A DNA stretch of 29,186 nucleotides from Phycisphaerales bacterium UBA2218 (GTDB taxonomy: Bacteria; Planctomycetota; Phycisphaerae; Sedimentisphaerales; Anaerobacaceae): assembly GCA_002327785.1 (NCBI GenBank), contig DCUI01000287.1, positions 914 through 30,099 on the forward strand. The letters run 5' to 3'. The notes beneath the pieces were generated by a model that worked only from the letters and a program-made list of their open reading frames with translations, did no database searches and was not told the origin of the DNA. The position numbers and the translations under genes are program-made. Numbering within the stretch: position 1 is the stretch's first letter; each line of letters begins with the position of its first letter. This document shows positions 6,667 through 15,300 of the stretch, in pieces.

Positions 6667-7950
6667 ATGCAGCTTGTTTCCAGGAAATCCCGGCTCAAAG
6701 GCACCGTTTCGATCCCCGCGTCGAAGTCGCATACGATCCGCGCCGTGGCCATCGCCTCGCTGGCCGCCGGCGACAGCGTCATTCGCAACCCGCTCTGGTC
6801 CGGCGATACCGAGGCGGCGGTCCTTTGCTACCGGGCCTTCGGGGCTCGGATCGACACGAGCGACGATAAGGCGTGGAAAGTGACCGGCCTCGACGGGAAG
6901 GTCACGCCTCCCCGAGAGACCATCGACGTGCTCAACTCCGGCACGACGCTCCGCGTGGCGATGGGGTCGGCCGCTTTGGCCGAGCCCGGCGCAACGACGA
7001 CCTTCACGGGCGACGAACAGATCCAAAGCCGGCCCATCGCCCCGCTGATGCAGTCCCTGGAAGAGCTGGGGGCCAAGTGCGTCAGCCTGAAGAACAACGG
7101 CAAGGCCCCCGTCCGGGTCTCGGGCGGGCTTCGGGGCGGGCGGACCTCCATTGCCGCCTTCACGAGCCAGTACCTCTCCAGCCTGCTCTTGTGCACACCG
7201 CTGGCGTCGGCCGATACGGATATCGAGGTCACCCTGCTCAACGAGCCCGGCTACGTCCAAATGACGCTCGACTGGCTCGACAAGCAAAGCATCCAGTACG
7301 AGAGCGACGGACTCCGACGGTTTCACATGCGAGGTGGCCAGAGCTACCAGGCGTACGACCTGCCCGTGCCCGCGGACTTCTCCAGCGCGACGTTCTTCCT
7401 TTGTGCAGCCGCCCTGTTCGGCGACGGAGTCACCCTGCAAGGCCTCGATTTCTCCGACAGCCAGCCGGACAAGGCGGTCGTCGATTACCTCCGCGCCATG
7501 GGCGCCGAGATCGTCACCGGCCCCGCCGGTATCACCGTGAAAGCCTCCTCGCTCAAGGGCGTGACCATCGACATGAACGCCACGCCGGACGCCCTGCCGG
7601 CGATGGCCGTCACCGCAGCCTTCGCCGAGGGCACGACCCGGCTCGTCAACGTGCCCCAGGCCCGGAGCAAGGAGACCGACCGGATCAAGTGCATGGCCGA
7701 GGAACTGGCGAAAATGGGGGCACAGGTCGAAGAACTGCCTGACGGGATCGTCGTACACAACAGCAGGCTCAAGGCGGCGCGCCTGGACGGCCGGGGCGAT
7801 CATCGGATCGTCATGGCCCTGTCGCTGGCGGCCATGGGGCTCGATGAGCCCTGCACCATCGGAACCGCCGAGGCGATCAAGGTAACCTTCCCCGAGTTCG
7901 TCGGCCTGATGCGAACGCTTGGGGCGCAGATGGAACTCGGAGGCTCCTAA
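6667..7950 (+). CDS. aroA: 3-phosphoshikimate 1-carboxyvinyltransferase (EPSP synthase)
   Basis: It joins phosphoenolpyruvate to shikimate-3-phosphate, the sixth step of the shikimate pathway. Recognised blocks in order: PASKSHTIRA near the N-terminus (phosphoshikimate binding), LNSGTTLR (the PEP-binding SGT block), GDEQIQSRPIAPLMQSLEELGA, QYLSSLLL, PADFSSATFFL (catalytic Asp on the DFSSA strand), ARSKETDRI and GDHRIVMALSLAAMG. The 427-residue length equals the typical size. Two adjacent ATGs (6664 and 6667) are possible; 6667 is preferred since the AGAGG at 6657-6661 is then 5 bases away instead of 2. An in-frame extension to 6547 has no conserved sequence and overlaps the promoter. The fused aroK-aroC gene follows after a repeat-bearing gap. 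Confidence 0.95.
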   Translation: MQLVSRKSRLKGTVSIPASKSHTIRAVAIASLAAGDSVIRNPLWSGDTEAAVLCYRAFGARIDTSDDKAWKVTGLDGKVTPPRETIDVLNSGTTLRVAMGSAALAEPGATTTFTGDEQIQSRPIAPLMQSLEELGAKCVSLKNNGKAPVRVSGGLRGGRTSIAAFTSQYLSSLLLCTPLASADTDIEVTLLNEPGYVQMTLDWLDKQSIQYESDGLRRFHMRGGQSYQAYDLPVPADFSSATFFLCAAALFGDGVTLQGLDFSDSQPDKAVVDYLRAMGAEIVTGPAGITVKASSLKGVTIDMNATPDALPAMAVTAAFAEGTTRLVNVPQARSKETDRIKCMAEELAKMGAQVEELPDGIVVHNSRLKAARLDGRGDHRIVMALSLAAMGLDEPCTIGTAEAIKVTFPEFVGLMRTLGAQMELGGS

Positions 7951-8028
7951 GCTTTGCCTGTTCAATAGCAGAGATGCGACGCGGCGCGGCATCGTCCAAG
8001 GTGCAGCGCAGGCAGATGGCTCACTGTG

Positions 8029-8095
8029 TCGCGGGCATCTGGCCCGCGATTCGAGGGCAGGACGCTCTCGACACGGCGCGGCCAGGATGGCCGCG
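8029..8095. repeat. Triple hairpin REP-like element between aroA and the aroK-aroC fusion
   Basis: Three palindromes sit in a row, each with a 5-base loop. First, TCGCGGGC (8029-8036) with GCCCGCGA (8042-8049), loop ATCTG. Second, TCGAGGGC (8051-8058) with GCTCTCGA (8064-8071), one G-T pair, loop AGGAC. Third, CGCGGCC (8077-8083) with GGCCGCG (8089-8095), loop AGGAT. Similar stems and purine-rich loops suggest a repetitive extragenic palindromic unit, as spread by REP-associated transposases in other bacteria. The rest of the 226-base gap (7951-8176) shows no gene and no clear promoter. Confidence 0.6.
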
Positions 8096-8176
8096 ACACG
8101 ACCATTGGCAAGCCGGCGCTTGCCGTTGCCACCCGGAGTTGAGTCTCCATGATTTCGATATATGGGGTCGATAGGA

Positions 8177-9784
8177 ATGAAGATCATACTGGCAGGACCG
8201 AAAGGCGCGGGGAAAAGCTCCGTGGCCGCCAGGCTGGCCGAATTGACCGGCCTGGAGGCAATTGAGACGGATCGCCTGATCGAGCAGTGCTTCGAGCGGG
8301 ACACGGGCGAGAAGCACACCTGCCGGGAGATCTTCATTGAGCACGGCGAGCAGGAGTTTCGGGCGGTCGAGAGGAAGGTCGCAGTCGAGCTGGCCGAGAC
8401 GGACTGGAAACTGATCGTCTGCGGCGGATCGAGCCTGCTGGACCCCGCCAGCCGGCGAGCCCTTCGCAAGAACGCGATCCTGATCTACCTGACGGCCGAC
8501 CCAGGGACGCTCTGGAATCGCATCGCCAAGGACGGCGTCCCGCCCTGGTTGCGAGGACCCGATGCCCGGGCCCAGCTCGACAAGAACGTCACCTACCGCG
8601 AGGAACTGCTCGGGCCCTACGCCGATGCCGTGATCGACACCACGGACAGGACGCCGGAGCAGATCGCCGAGATTGCGATGCAGCACATCATCGAGGAGCT
8701 GACCATCCGCAGCCGGGCGGCCAACACCTACGGCGACATCATCCGCGTCACGACATTCGGCGAAAGTCACGGCCCGGCCATCGGCGCGGTACTCGACGGC
8801 GTCAAGCCGGGGATCGAGTTCTCGGCGCAGGACATTCAGGCCCAACTGAACCGCCGCCGTCCCGGCCAGAGCGCTGTGACGACGCCCCGCGACGAGAAGG
8901 ATCAGGTCGAGGTCCTATCGGGCGTGTTCCAGGGCAAAACCACGGGCGCCCCGATCGCGATGGCGATCTTCAACCGTGACCACGATTCCTCCAAATACGA
9001 GGGGATCAAAGACCTGTTCCGGCCGGGGCACGCGGACTTCACCTATTACCGCAAGTACGGAATCCGCGACTATCGCGGCGGCGGGCGGTCCTCGGGCCGC
9101 GAGACGGCCGGCCGGGTCCTGGGCGGCGCGTTCGCCCGGCAGGAACTGGCCAGACGGGGCGTGCGGATCGTCGCCCACGCCGTAGAGATCGCGGGGATCG
9201 CCGCAAACAAGTGCAACTATGAGGTGATTGAATCAAACGCGGTCCGCTGCGCCGATCCGGAGGCAGCCGAGCGGATGGTCCAGGCAATTCTCGCCGCGAA
9301 GGACGACAACGACTCCGTCGGCGGCGTCGTGCAGCTCGAGATCCACGGCCTGCCCGCGGGCCTGGGCGACCCGGTGTTCCAGAAGCTCGACGCCCGGCTC
9401 ACCGCGGCGATCATGACCATCGGCGCGATCAAGGGGCTCGAAGTAGGCAAGGGCTTCGCCCTGACCCGAATGCGGGGCAGCCGGTCCAACGACGGCATGG
9501 CCGACGGCGGCTTCACCGGTAATAACGCCGGCGGCGTCACCGGCGGCATCTCCACCGGCCAGCCTGTCATCCTGCGCGTGGCGGTGAAGCCCACGTCCTC
9601 GATTGCCAGGCCGCAGCGAACACTGGACACTGACCTGCAAAACAAGACCATCGAGACCCACGGCCGGCACGACCCGTGCATCGTGCCCCGCGTGATCCCG
9701 GTGATCGAGAGCATGGCGGCCCTGGTCCTGCTCGACGCATGGGAAGTCCAGGACCGCCTCCGCCCCGGCTGGAACCGGCGGTAG
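8177..9784 (+). CDS. Shikimate kinase-chorismate synthase fusion protein
   Basis: One 535-residue polypeptide joins two steps that in the pathway are separated by AroA. Residues 1 to about 170 are a shikimate kinase: Walker A loop GPKGAGKSS near the start, ETDRLIE, EIFIEHGEQEFR (shikimate-binding Arg), and CGGSSLLDP in place of the usual GGG block. Residues about 183-535 are a full-length chorismate synthase beginning NTYGDIIRVTTFGESHG (His198), with RPGHADFTYYRKYG (His285), GGGRSSGRETAGR, NNAGGVTGGISTGQP and GRHDPCIVPRV. It converts EPSP to chorismate using reduced FMN. The kinase LID reads PPWLRGPDAR, unlike the usual RPLL. ATG 8177 is chosen as the natural kinase start; ATG 8162, five codons up in frame, is possible. 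No stop or frameshift separates the halves. With aroA upstream, three late steps lie together. Symbol would be aroK plus aroC. Confidence 0.93.
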   Translation: MKIILAGPKGAGKSSVAARLAELTGLEAIETDRLIEQCFERDTGEKHTCREIFIEHGEQEFRAVERKVAVELAETDWKLIVCGGSSLLDPASRRALRKNAILIYLTADPGTLWNRIAKDGVPPWLRGPDARAQLDKNVTYREELLGPYADAVIDTTDRTPEQIAEIAMQHIIEELTIRSRAANTYGDIIRVTTFGESHGPAIGAVLDGVKPGIEFSAQDIQAQLNRRRPGQSAVTTPRDEKDQVEVLSGVFQGKTTGAPIAMAIFNRDHDSSKYEGIKDLFRPGHADFTYYRKYGIRDYRGGGRSSGRETAGRVLGGAFARQELARRGVRIVAHAVEIAGIAANKCNYEVIESNAVRCADPEAAERMVQAILAAKDDNDSVGGVVQLEIHGLPAGLGDPVFQKLDARLTAAIMTIGAIKGLEVGKGFALTRMRGSRSNDGMADGGFTGNNAGGVTGGISTGQPVILRVAVKPTSSIARPQRTLDTDLQNKTIETHGRHDPCIVPRVIPVIESMAALVLLDAWEVQDRLRPGWNRR

Positions 9785-9807
9785 TCCGCTGACGACGGAC
9801 GCATGTC

Positions 9808-9850
9808 GTGGACGGGGTGGACGGCAGGGACACAGTGGACGCAGTGGACG
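9808..9850. repeat. Short GTGGACG repeat cluster in the gap before the chorismate-synthase-like gene
   Basis: Four copies of GTGGACG (9808-9814, 9817-9823, 9835-9841, 9844-9850) are spaced by 2, 11 and 2 bases. The surrounding gap, 9785-9967, holds no gene. A weak promoter-like pair, TTGCAA (9899-9904) and TAAAAA (9922-9927) with 17-base spacing, lies downstream of the repeats but matches the consensus poorly. Confidence 0.55.
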
Positions 9851-9954
9851 GAGCCGGACGCGGATGGGTTCATGGCGTCCATGAAGCCAAGGATTTGCTT
9901 GCAAACCGCAAGGGTTTCCTCTAAAAATCAACCATCAGAAATCGGGCTTCTTAG

Positions 9955-9959
9955 AGGAG
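9955..9959 (+). promoter_or_regulatory. Ribosome binding site fixing a GTG start
   Basis: AGGAG lies 8 bases upstream of GTG 9968, the strongest Shine-Dalgarno in the window. It decides the start of the chorismate-synthase-like gene. Confidence 0.7.
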
Positions 9960-9967
9960 AATAACCT

Positions 9968-11302
9968 GTGCTTGGATGTCATCTTGGGCGCTGTTTTCAA
10001 GTCACCGTCGCCGGCGGCTCGTATCAGGAAGGTCTCACCAGCGTGCTGCAGGGCGTCCCGCCGGGGGTCCTGCTGACCGAGCAGGAAATCTACGGCGACC
10101 TGCTGCTGCGAAAACCCGGGGCCGACGAGCTGTCCAGCCCGCGTAAGGAGCCGGACCTGCCGGTGATCTATACGGGCGTCAACGCCGCCGACACGATCGA
10201 GAACGCCGGCAACCGGAACCACACGAACGGCACCCCTCTGACGATCCTGATCCCGAACCTGGACCGTCACTCCGTTCACATCAAGCAGTACCAGGACACG
10301 AATCGCACGCCGAGGCCGGGCCACGCCTCCTACGCGAGTTTCGTGAAGTACGGCCCGGACGACGACGCCATCGGCGCGGGCATCTTCAGCGGCCGATACA
10401 CATCCACCATCGTGGCAGCCGGCTGCGTGGCCAAAAAGATCCTCAAGAAGTGCGGCATCGATGTGTTCGCCTACGCCAAGGAGATTGCGGGGGTCCGTTG
10501 CCCCGACGTGCCTCACAAGGCGGCCCTGCGCTACACGGACGACTACAAGACCATGCGGCACGACCTTGACCCGTTCTACCAGGAGCTCTACGTCAAGGGC
10601 CGGCTCCATATGGACATGCGGTTCCTGGAGAAGGCCGCAGTGCTGGCCCGGGTGGAAAACGAGATCGATGAAATCCGCGACAAAGCCCCGCAGATGCCGC
10701 CCGATGAGGTCCGCGAGCGGTACGGCGTACACCCGGTCCTCAACTGCCCTGATATCGAGGCTGCCCAGGCGATGGTCGATGCCTGCACGCGAATCTGCCA
10801 GATGGGCGATTCCGCCGGCGGCGTCGTGGAAGTCATCGTGAGGGGCGTCCCGGTCGGCTTGGGCGAACCGGTGTTCTGCAAGCTCGACGCGGAGCTCGGC
10901 AGGATGCTCGGCATCGGGGCCGTCAAAGGAGTCGAGGTCGGGGCAGGATTCGCGGTCAAGGACATGACCGGCTACCAGGACAACGACCAGATGCACGCGG
11001 TCGATGGCAAAGTGGCGTTCCTGTCCAACAACGCCGGCGGCATCACGGGCGGCCTGACCACCGGCCAGCCCATCGTGGTTCGCCTGGCGATCAAGCCCAC
11101 GCCGACCATCGCCAAGCCGCAACAGACGGTCGATAAGTACACGATGGAGAACAAGGCCCTGGCGGCTATCACGCGGCGAGACCCGACGATCGTAGCCCGA
11201 ATCTGGCCGGTCGCGGAGAACTATACCGCCCTGGTCATCCTCGACCACCTCATGATGCACTACGGCTACCAGACAATCCGAAGCAGGATCGAGCAGGCAT
11301 AG
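9968..11302 (+). CDS. Divergent chorismate-synthase-like protein, probably not a standard AroC
   Basis: A 444-residue paralogue of the chorismate synthase half of the preceding gene. The fold-defining parts are retained: TPRPGHASYASFVKYG, SNNAGGITGGLTTGQPIVV, IKPTPTIAKPQQTVD and RRDPTIVARIWPVAENYTALVILD. The active-site signature is not. GESHG has become GGSYQ (Tyr19 in place of the catalytic His), the GGGRSSGRET block has become AIGAGIFSGRYTS, and the RHDP His is Arg. The second His, in RPGH, is kept. An insert of about 65 residues (between CPDVPHK and NCPDIEAAQ) carries a charged helix LARVENEIDEIRDK. It starts at GTG with an excellent AGGAG and lies 183 bases behind a complete chorismate synthase, so it is not needed as the pathway enzyme. 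It may be a new FMN-fold enzyme, a regulator or a flavin-binding partner. Family membership is firm, function unknown. Confidence 0.8.
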   Translation: MLGCHLGRCFQVTVAGGSYQEGLTSVLQGVPPGVLLTEQEIYGDLLLRKPGADELSSPRKEPDLPVIYTGVNAADTIENAGNRNHTNGTPLTILIPNLDRHSVHIKQYQDTNRTPRPGHASYASFVKYGPDDDAIGAGIFSGRYTSTIVAAGCVAKKILKKCGIDVFAYAKEIAGVRCPDVPHKAALRYTDDYKTMRHDLDPFYQELYVKGRLHMDMRFLEKAAVLARVENEIDEIRDKAPQMPPDEVRERYGVHPVLNCPDIEAAQAMVDACTRICQMGDSAGGVVEVIVRGVPVGLGEPVFCKLDAELGRMLGIGAVKGVEVGAGFAVKDMTGYQDNDQMHAVDGKVAFLSNNAGGITGGLTTGQPIVVRLAIKPTPTIAKPQQTVDKYTMENKALAAITRRDPTIVARIWPVAENYTALVILDHLMMHYGYQTIRSRIEQA

Positions 11303-11344
11303 CAGCCCCGCCACCGCCTTCACACACTTCGAGCGCAAAACTCA

Positions 11345-11366
11345 GCCCCGGAGATGCTCCCGGGGC
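11345..11366. terminator. Hairpin terminator between convergent genes
   Basis: GCCCCGGAG (11345-11353) pairs with CTCCCGGGGC (11357-11366) around a 3-base loop with a single bulged G. It lies 42 bases after the plus-strand chorismate-synthase-like gene and 54 bases before the minus-strand giant gene ends. Short T-rich stretches occur on both sides (GAGTTTTG on the minus strand, TCTTTGCTCTT on the plus strand), so it may serve both. The T-runs are weak for a classical Rho-independent terminator. Confidence 0.55.
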
Positions 11367-11420
11367 CAAGTCTTTGCTCTTACATTCTACCGCCAGGCTG
11401 CACGTCCCGGCAGACCATAC

Positions 11421-12330
11421 TCATCGTATCCGATTGATGAGGATCATCGGCGCCCAAGGCGACCACCCGGTCTCGTTGTTATAGATGTCGCGAGCCTTGA
11501 CATGGAACTCAAGATACTGGTTCTGTCTGCCAACAAGGACCGTCCAGGTCGGTACGTCAATCCAGCCGCTGTTGAGACCTTTGTCACTGCACTCGAAGTA
11601 GTACTGGACGCCGCCGCTGGCATCGGTCGCCGTGACTGCCGTCATCTCGGCGTAGAAGTCCTGCCAACCGCCGCCGCCGTCGATCTCAGTCGGCAGGCCG
11701 TTCGGGTCGAACTGCATCGGGTTCGGTTGCGGCGGATCGGATTCCGGCGGCGTCTGGGTCGCAAGGCAGATCCAGTCGGACCATTCGGTCACATTGAGCC
11801 GCGCGGAGAGGTCTCGGGCCCTGACGCGATAGCAGTACGTGGTCGCCGGGGCCAGATTCACATCGGTATAGATCGGGACATCGATCCAGCCGCTGTCGTG
11901 GCCGCTCGGCGTGTTCGTATCGAAGAAGTACTGCACGCCGCTGGGATCAGACGCGGTCCTGGCCGTCATGGTGATCTGGGTCGGGGAATCCGCGACGATC
12001 GACTGGATGTACGGTTCCGGGGTCGGTGGCGCCAGATCAGCTACTCCGGCGAACCGGGTCTCGGACCACCTGGTCTCGTTGCCCAGCGCGTCGCGGGCCT
12101 TGACGCGGTAGCCGTACTCCATACCCTTGGCCAGGCCGACATCGACGTACACTCTGCCCTTGATCCAGCCGCTGTCGTGGCCTTCACCGTGGACGCATTC
12201 GAAGTAGTACTCGACGTCCCAGCCCCAGGCATCGACGGCCTCGACAGCCACCATCTGAGCCGCGGTGCTGCTGGCCATGTATGGCTCGACGTCCCACTCG
12301 GACGGGTCCGGCATCGGCGGGGTCGTATCT
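11421..12330 (-). other. Three C-terminal Fn3-like repeats
   Basis: Each repeat runs from a TPP or DPP linker through a VQYYFEC or VEYYFEC strand, a GHDSGWI or GLNSGWI turn, and YRVRARD, YRVKARD or FHVKARD. They begin at about 12315, 12030 and 11745. The protein ends at MILINRIR right after the last repeat, without a membrane anchor, so they may mediate surface binding or act as spacers. Confidence 0.7.
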
Positions 12331-15300
12331 CTCACCAGCCAGCAATCCGCAAAGAAGGCCAAATCGAACGCATCAACCGCAGAGTCGAACGTGAAGTCGG
12401 CCCCGTTGCACCAGCCGTCGGTCGCGGAGCACCCTTCGCTGAGCCACCCGGCGGCAAACTTCGCGAAGTCCTCGAACGTGATCGCACCGTCGTAGACGAG
12501 GTCGCAGAACTTGCAGGGCTCCAGGATCGCATGATGGAAGCCGATATCGACCCTTCCGGTATCGGGTTCGCTGTCCGTCCGCGTCGTGTAGCGCGACATG
12601 CCCAGCGTGCTCGCCGAGCTGCTGCCGGCATCGACGCACGGACTGGTGTAGCTCTGGCCGGCGTTGCGGTTGCTCAGATAGAAGTTGCCGAGCGGACCGG
12701 CGACGAATCGCGGGTCCTTGTGGAAGATGCCGTCGCCGTAGTTCAGCGTGCAGCCGGTATCCACAAACACATCGTTCGGGCCGGCGAAGATGTCGCTGAA
12801 CGACACGTGAAGCGTGCCGCACTGACGATCGAGCTCGAACCCGGTGCCGACAGCCAGTTCGGTCCCGAGGCGGGCGCCGTTTTGCCAGAAGATGCTGTCG
12901 ATGACCTGTGCGTCGCTGTAGTAACCGCAGAACAAGCCGCCGCCGAAACCGGTGGCTGCGTTATTGGGGTCGCCGGCATGGTTGCCGTAGAATGTGCAGT
13001 TCCTGATCGTCGGGGTGGCGTACCAATTCGTCGAGATGCCGCCGCCGTCGCGGATCGCCAGGTTGCCCCGGATCAGGCAGTTGATGATCGACGAGCTGTT
13101 CTCGCCACGCAGGTAGATGCCGCCGCCGGAGCCGCCGGAGGAGTTGCCCGCGATGTTGCAATCCTGGATATGGGCGGTCGCGGACGAGAAGAGGATGCCC
13201 GCACCCATGGCCACGATGTCGTCATCCCCGGCCACGTCCCCGGCATAGATCGTGGCGGTGTTGTTCTTCACCTCGCACCCAGCGACGCTGACATCGCCGC
13301 CCACGCCAGCCATGCCGGCGCCGCGAATCGCGGTGTTCGTTACGAGTCGGGTGTCGATGAGCGTCGCCACGGCGTCGCCCAAGTAGATGCCGCCACCGGT
13401 GTCGGCCTCGTTATCGACGAAGTTGCAGTCCACGAACAGGACGCTGGCCGTGTTCTCAGCCGCGACGCCACCGCCGTAGCCGATGTACGGGTCCACTCGG
13501 AAGTTCGTGGCCTGGGTGTCCGAGGCGGTGTTGTTCTCGAAGTTGCAGCCCCGGAACGTCACCATCGTATCGGCCGCGCAGTAGACGCCACCGCCGTAGG
13601 TGGGCACTTCGAACGCGATCAACGGCTCGGTCGGCCTGCCGAGCGGCGGCTGGGCGCCGCCCTGACCCGTCAAGCCGCCCAGCGTGCGGTTGCCGCGAAT
13701 CGTGCACTCGACGAACTCGGCCTTGCTTGCAGCGTCGATGAAGACGCCGCCGCCGTAGCCGGAATACCAGCGATAGTCGCCGACGTACGGGCCACCGCCC
13801 AGAGGCACGTTGCTCACGTCAAGGGAAACCCCCTGGGACCCGAACGCCATCTGGATGTACGTGGCGTAATCCCATTCCCAGACCTTCCACAACTCGTTGG
13901 TGACGGCTGTCGCTCCGATCCGGTCGGGATCGATGTTGACCAGCAGGGGCGGCGTGTAGTTGCCGCCATAGTTGGCCAGACCGCCGCCATCGACACCCGC
14001 ACCACCGTTGCCGCCATTGCCGCCTTGGGCGTAGTTGTTCTCGATGGTGCAGTTGACGAACACCGGACTGGTGTCCGTCGCACAATAGATCGCGCCGCCT
14101 CGCGCCCAGCCGCCCCAGCCGCCGCGACCGGCGTTCTGAGTCGCCGTCGCCGCGACGCCGTTGCCGCCGTTGCCTGCGACGGCGGAGTTATTGCGGATCA
14201 CGCAGTTCTTGATCGTCGGGCTCGCGCCGGGCAGCAGGATCATGGCAGCACCGTGAATCGGTGCGCCGTCCTCGCCGTTGGGATGGCCGTTGCCCCGGTC
14301 TCCGTCGTCGCCGTCGCTGGCGGTGCCGCCAAAGTTCTCGATCGTGAACCCGCTGAGCACGGTGTTCCGCCTAGAGGCCGCGGTGAACACGACGCCGAGG
14401 CGGCTGAACTGGTTGCCGCCGATGTTGCCGGGGCCGCTGATCACCGTCGTCGCCACCGTGCGCGGATCGTCCGGGTTGCGGGATGTGACGACGATCTCTT
14501 TGGCCATGACCAGGCCGAGCTCACCGTACCCGCTGTAGTAGGTGCCCGGATCAACCACGATCGTATCGCCGTCCTCGGCAGCCGTCACGGCCCCCTGGAT
14601 GGTCGAGAAGTCGCCCGGCACGGTGACGACGCGGGCGGTGCGCTTGTCGAGCAGCACCGTCACGCGGGTGTCCCCGGCGAGCGTCACGTAGTTGACCAGA
14701 CTGGTGGCGCGATCGTTGTCGGTGCCCGTCCACTTCTTGACCCGCCAGCCCTCTTCCGCTTTCACTTCGAGGCGGATGACGTTGTCGGTCGAGCCCTCAT
14801 AGACCACGGCCAGGGCCGGCGTCACAACGCCATGCACCAGACCGTCGATCGGATCGGGCAGGACTTGCGCGGTCAGCGTATAGAGTGTCACCCCCTGGGC
14901 GTAGTGGTACCCCATGTCCACCGTACCGGCGTCGGCGACGCCGTCGGCGCGGGTGGTCCGAGCGTCCAGGCCGCCGATCGCGTCGACCGGACCGCTTCCG
15001 GCGTCGACTGCCGGGCTTTGCCGCGACTGGCCGGCGTCCATCTGGCTCAGATAGTAGCCGGCGATGAGGAACGGATCGGCCTCGATGTTGTGAGCGTTCG
15101 CGTCCCATGCCTGCGCGGCGGGGTCCCAGCCGGCCAACGTCGAGCCGCCGGCCACATAGATCGACAATCCGGCCTTCGTGGCCGGCAGGATGCCGTTCAC
15201 CACGGCCGCAACCGCCTCCGTCATATCGTTGGCGTCCGGCGCCTGCACCGCGATACCGTCGGTCAGATCTGCCAGGGCGCGATAGTATGCCTCGACGTCA

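Noticed and set aside
6652..8469. 605-codon minus-strand frame over aroA
   Set aside because: Same shadow effect opposite a GC-rich gene. aroA and the following kinase have clear conserved motifs, while the minus-strand product has none.
9899..9927. Promoter-like pair TTGCAA / TAAAAA before the chorismate-synthase-like gene
   Set aside because: Spacing is 17 bases, but each box matches only 4 of 6 consensus positions. Kept as a note, not as a feature.
9935..11338. 467-codon minus-strand frame opposite the chorismate-synthase-like gene
   Set aside because: The plus-strand gene has conserved family blocks and a strong ribosome binding site; the minus frame has neither.
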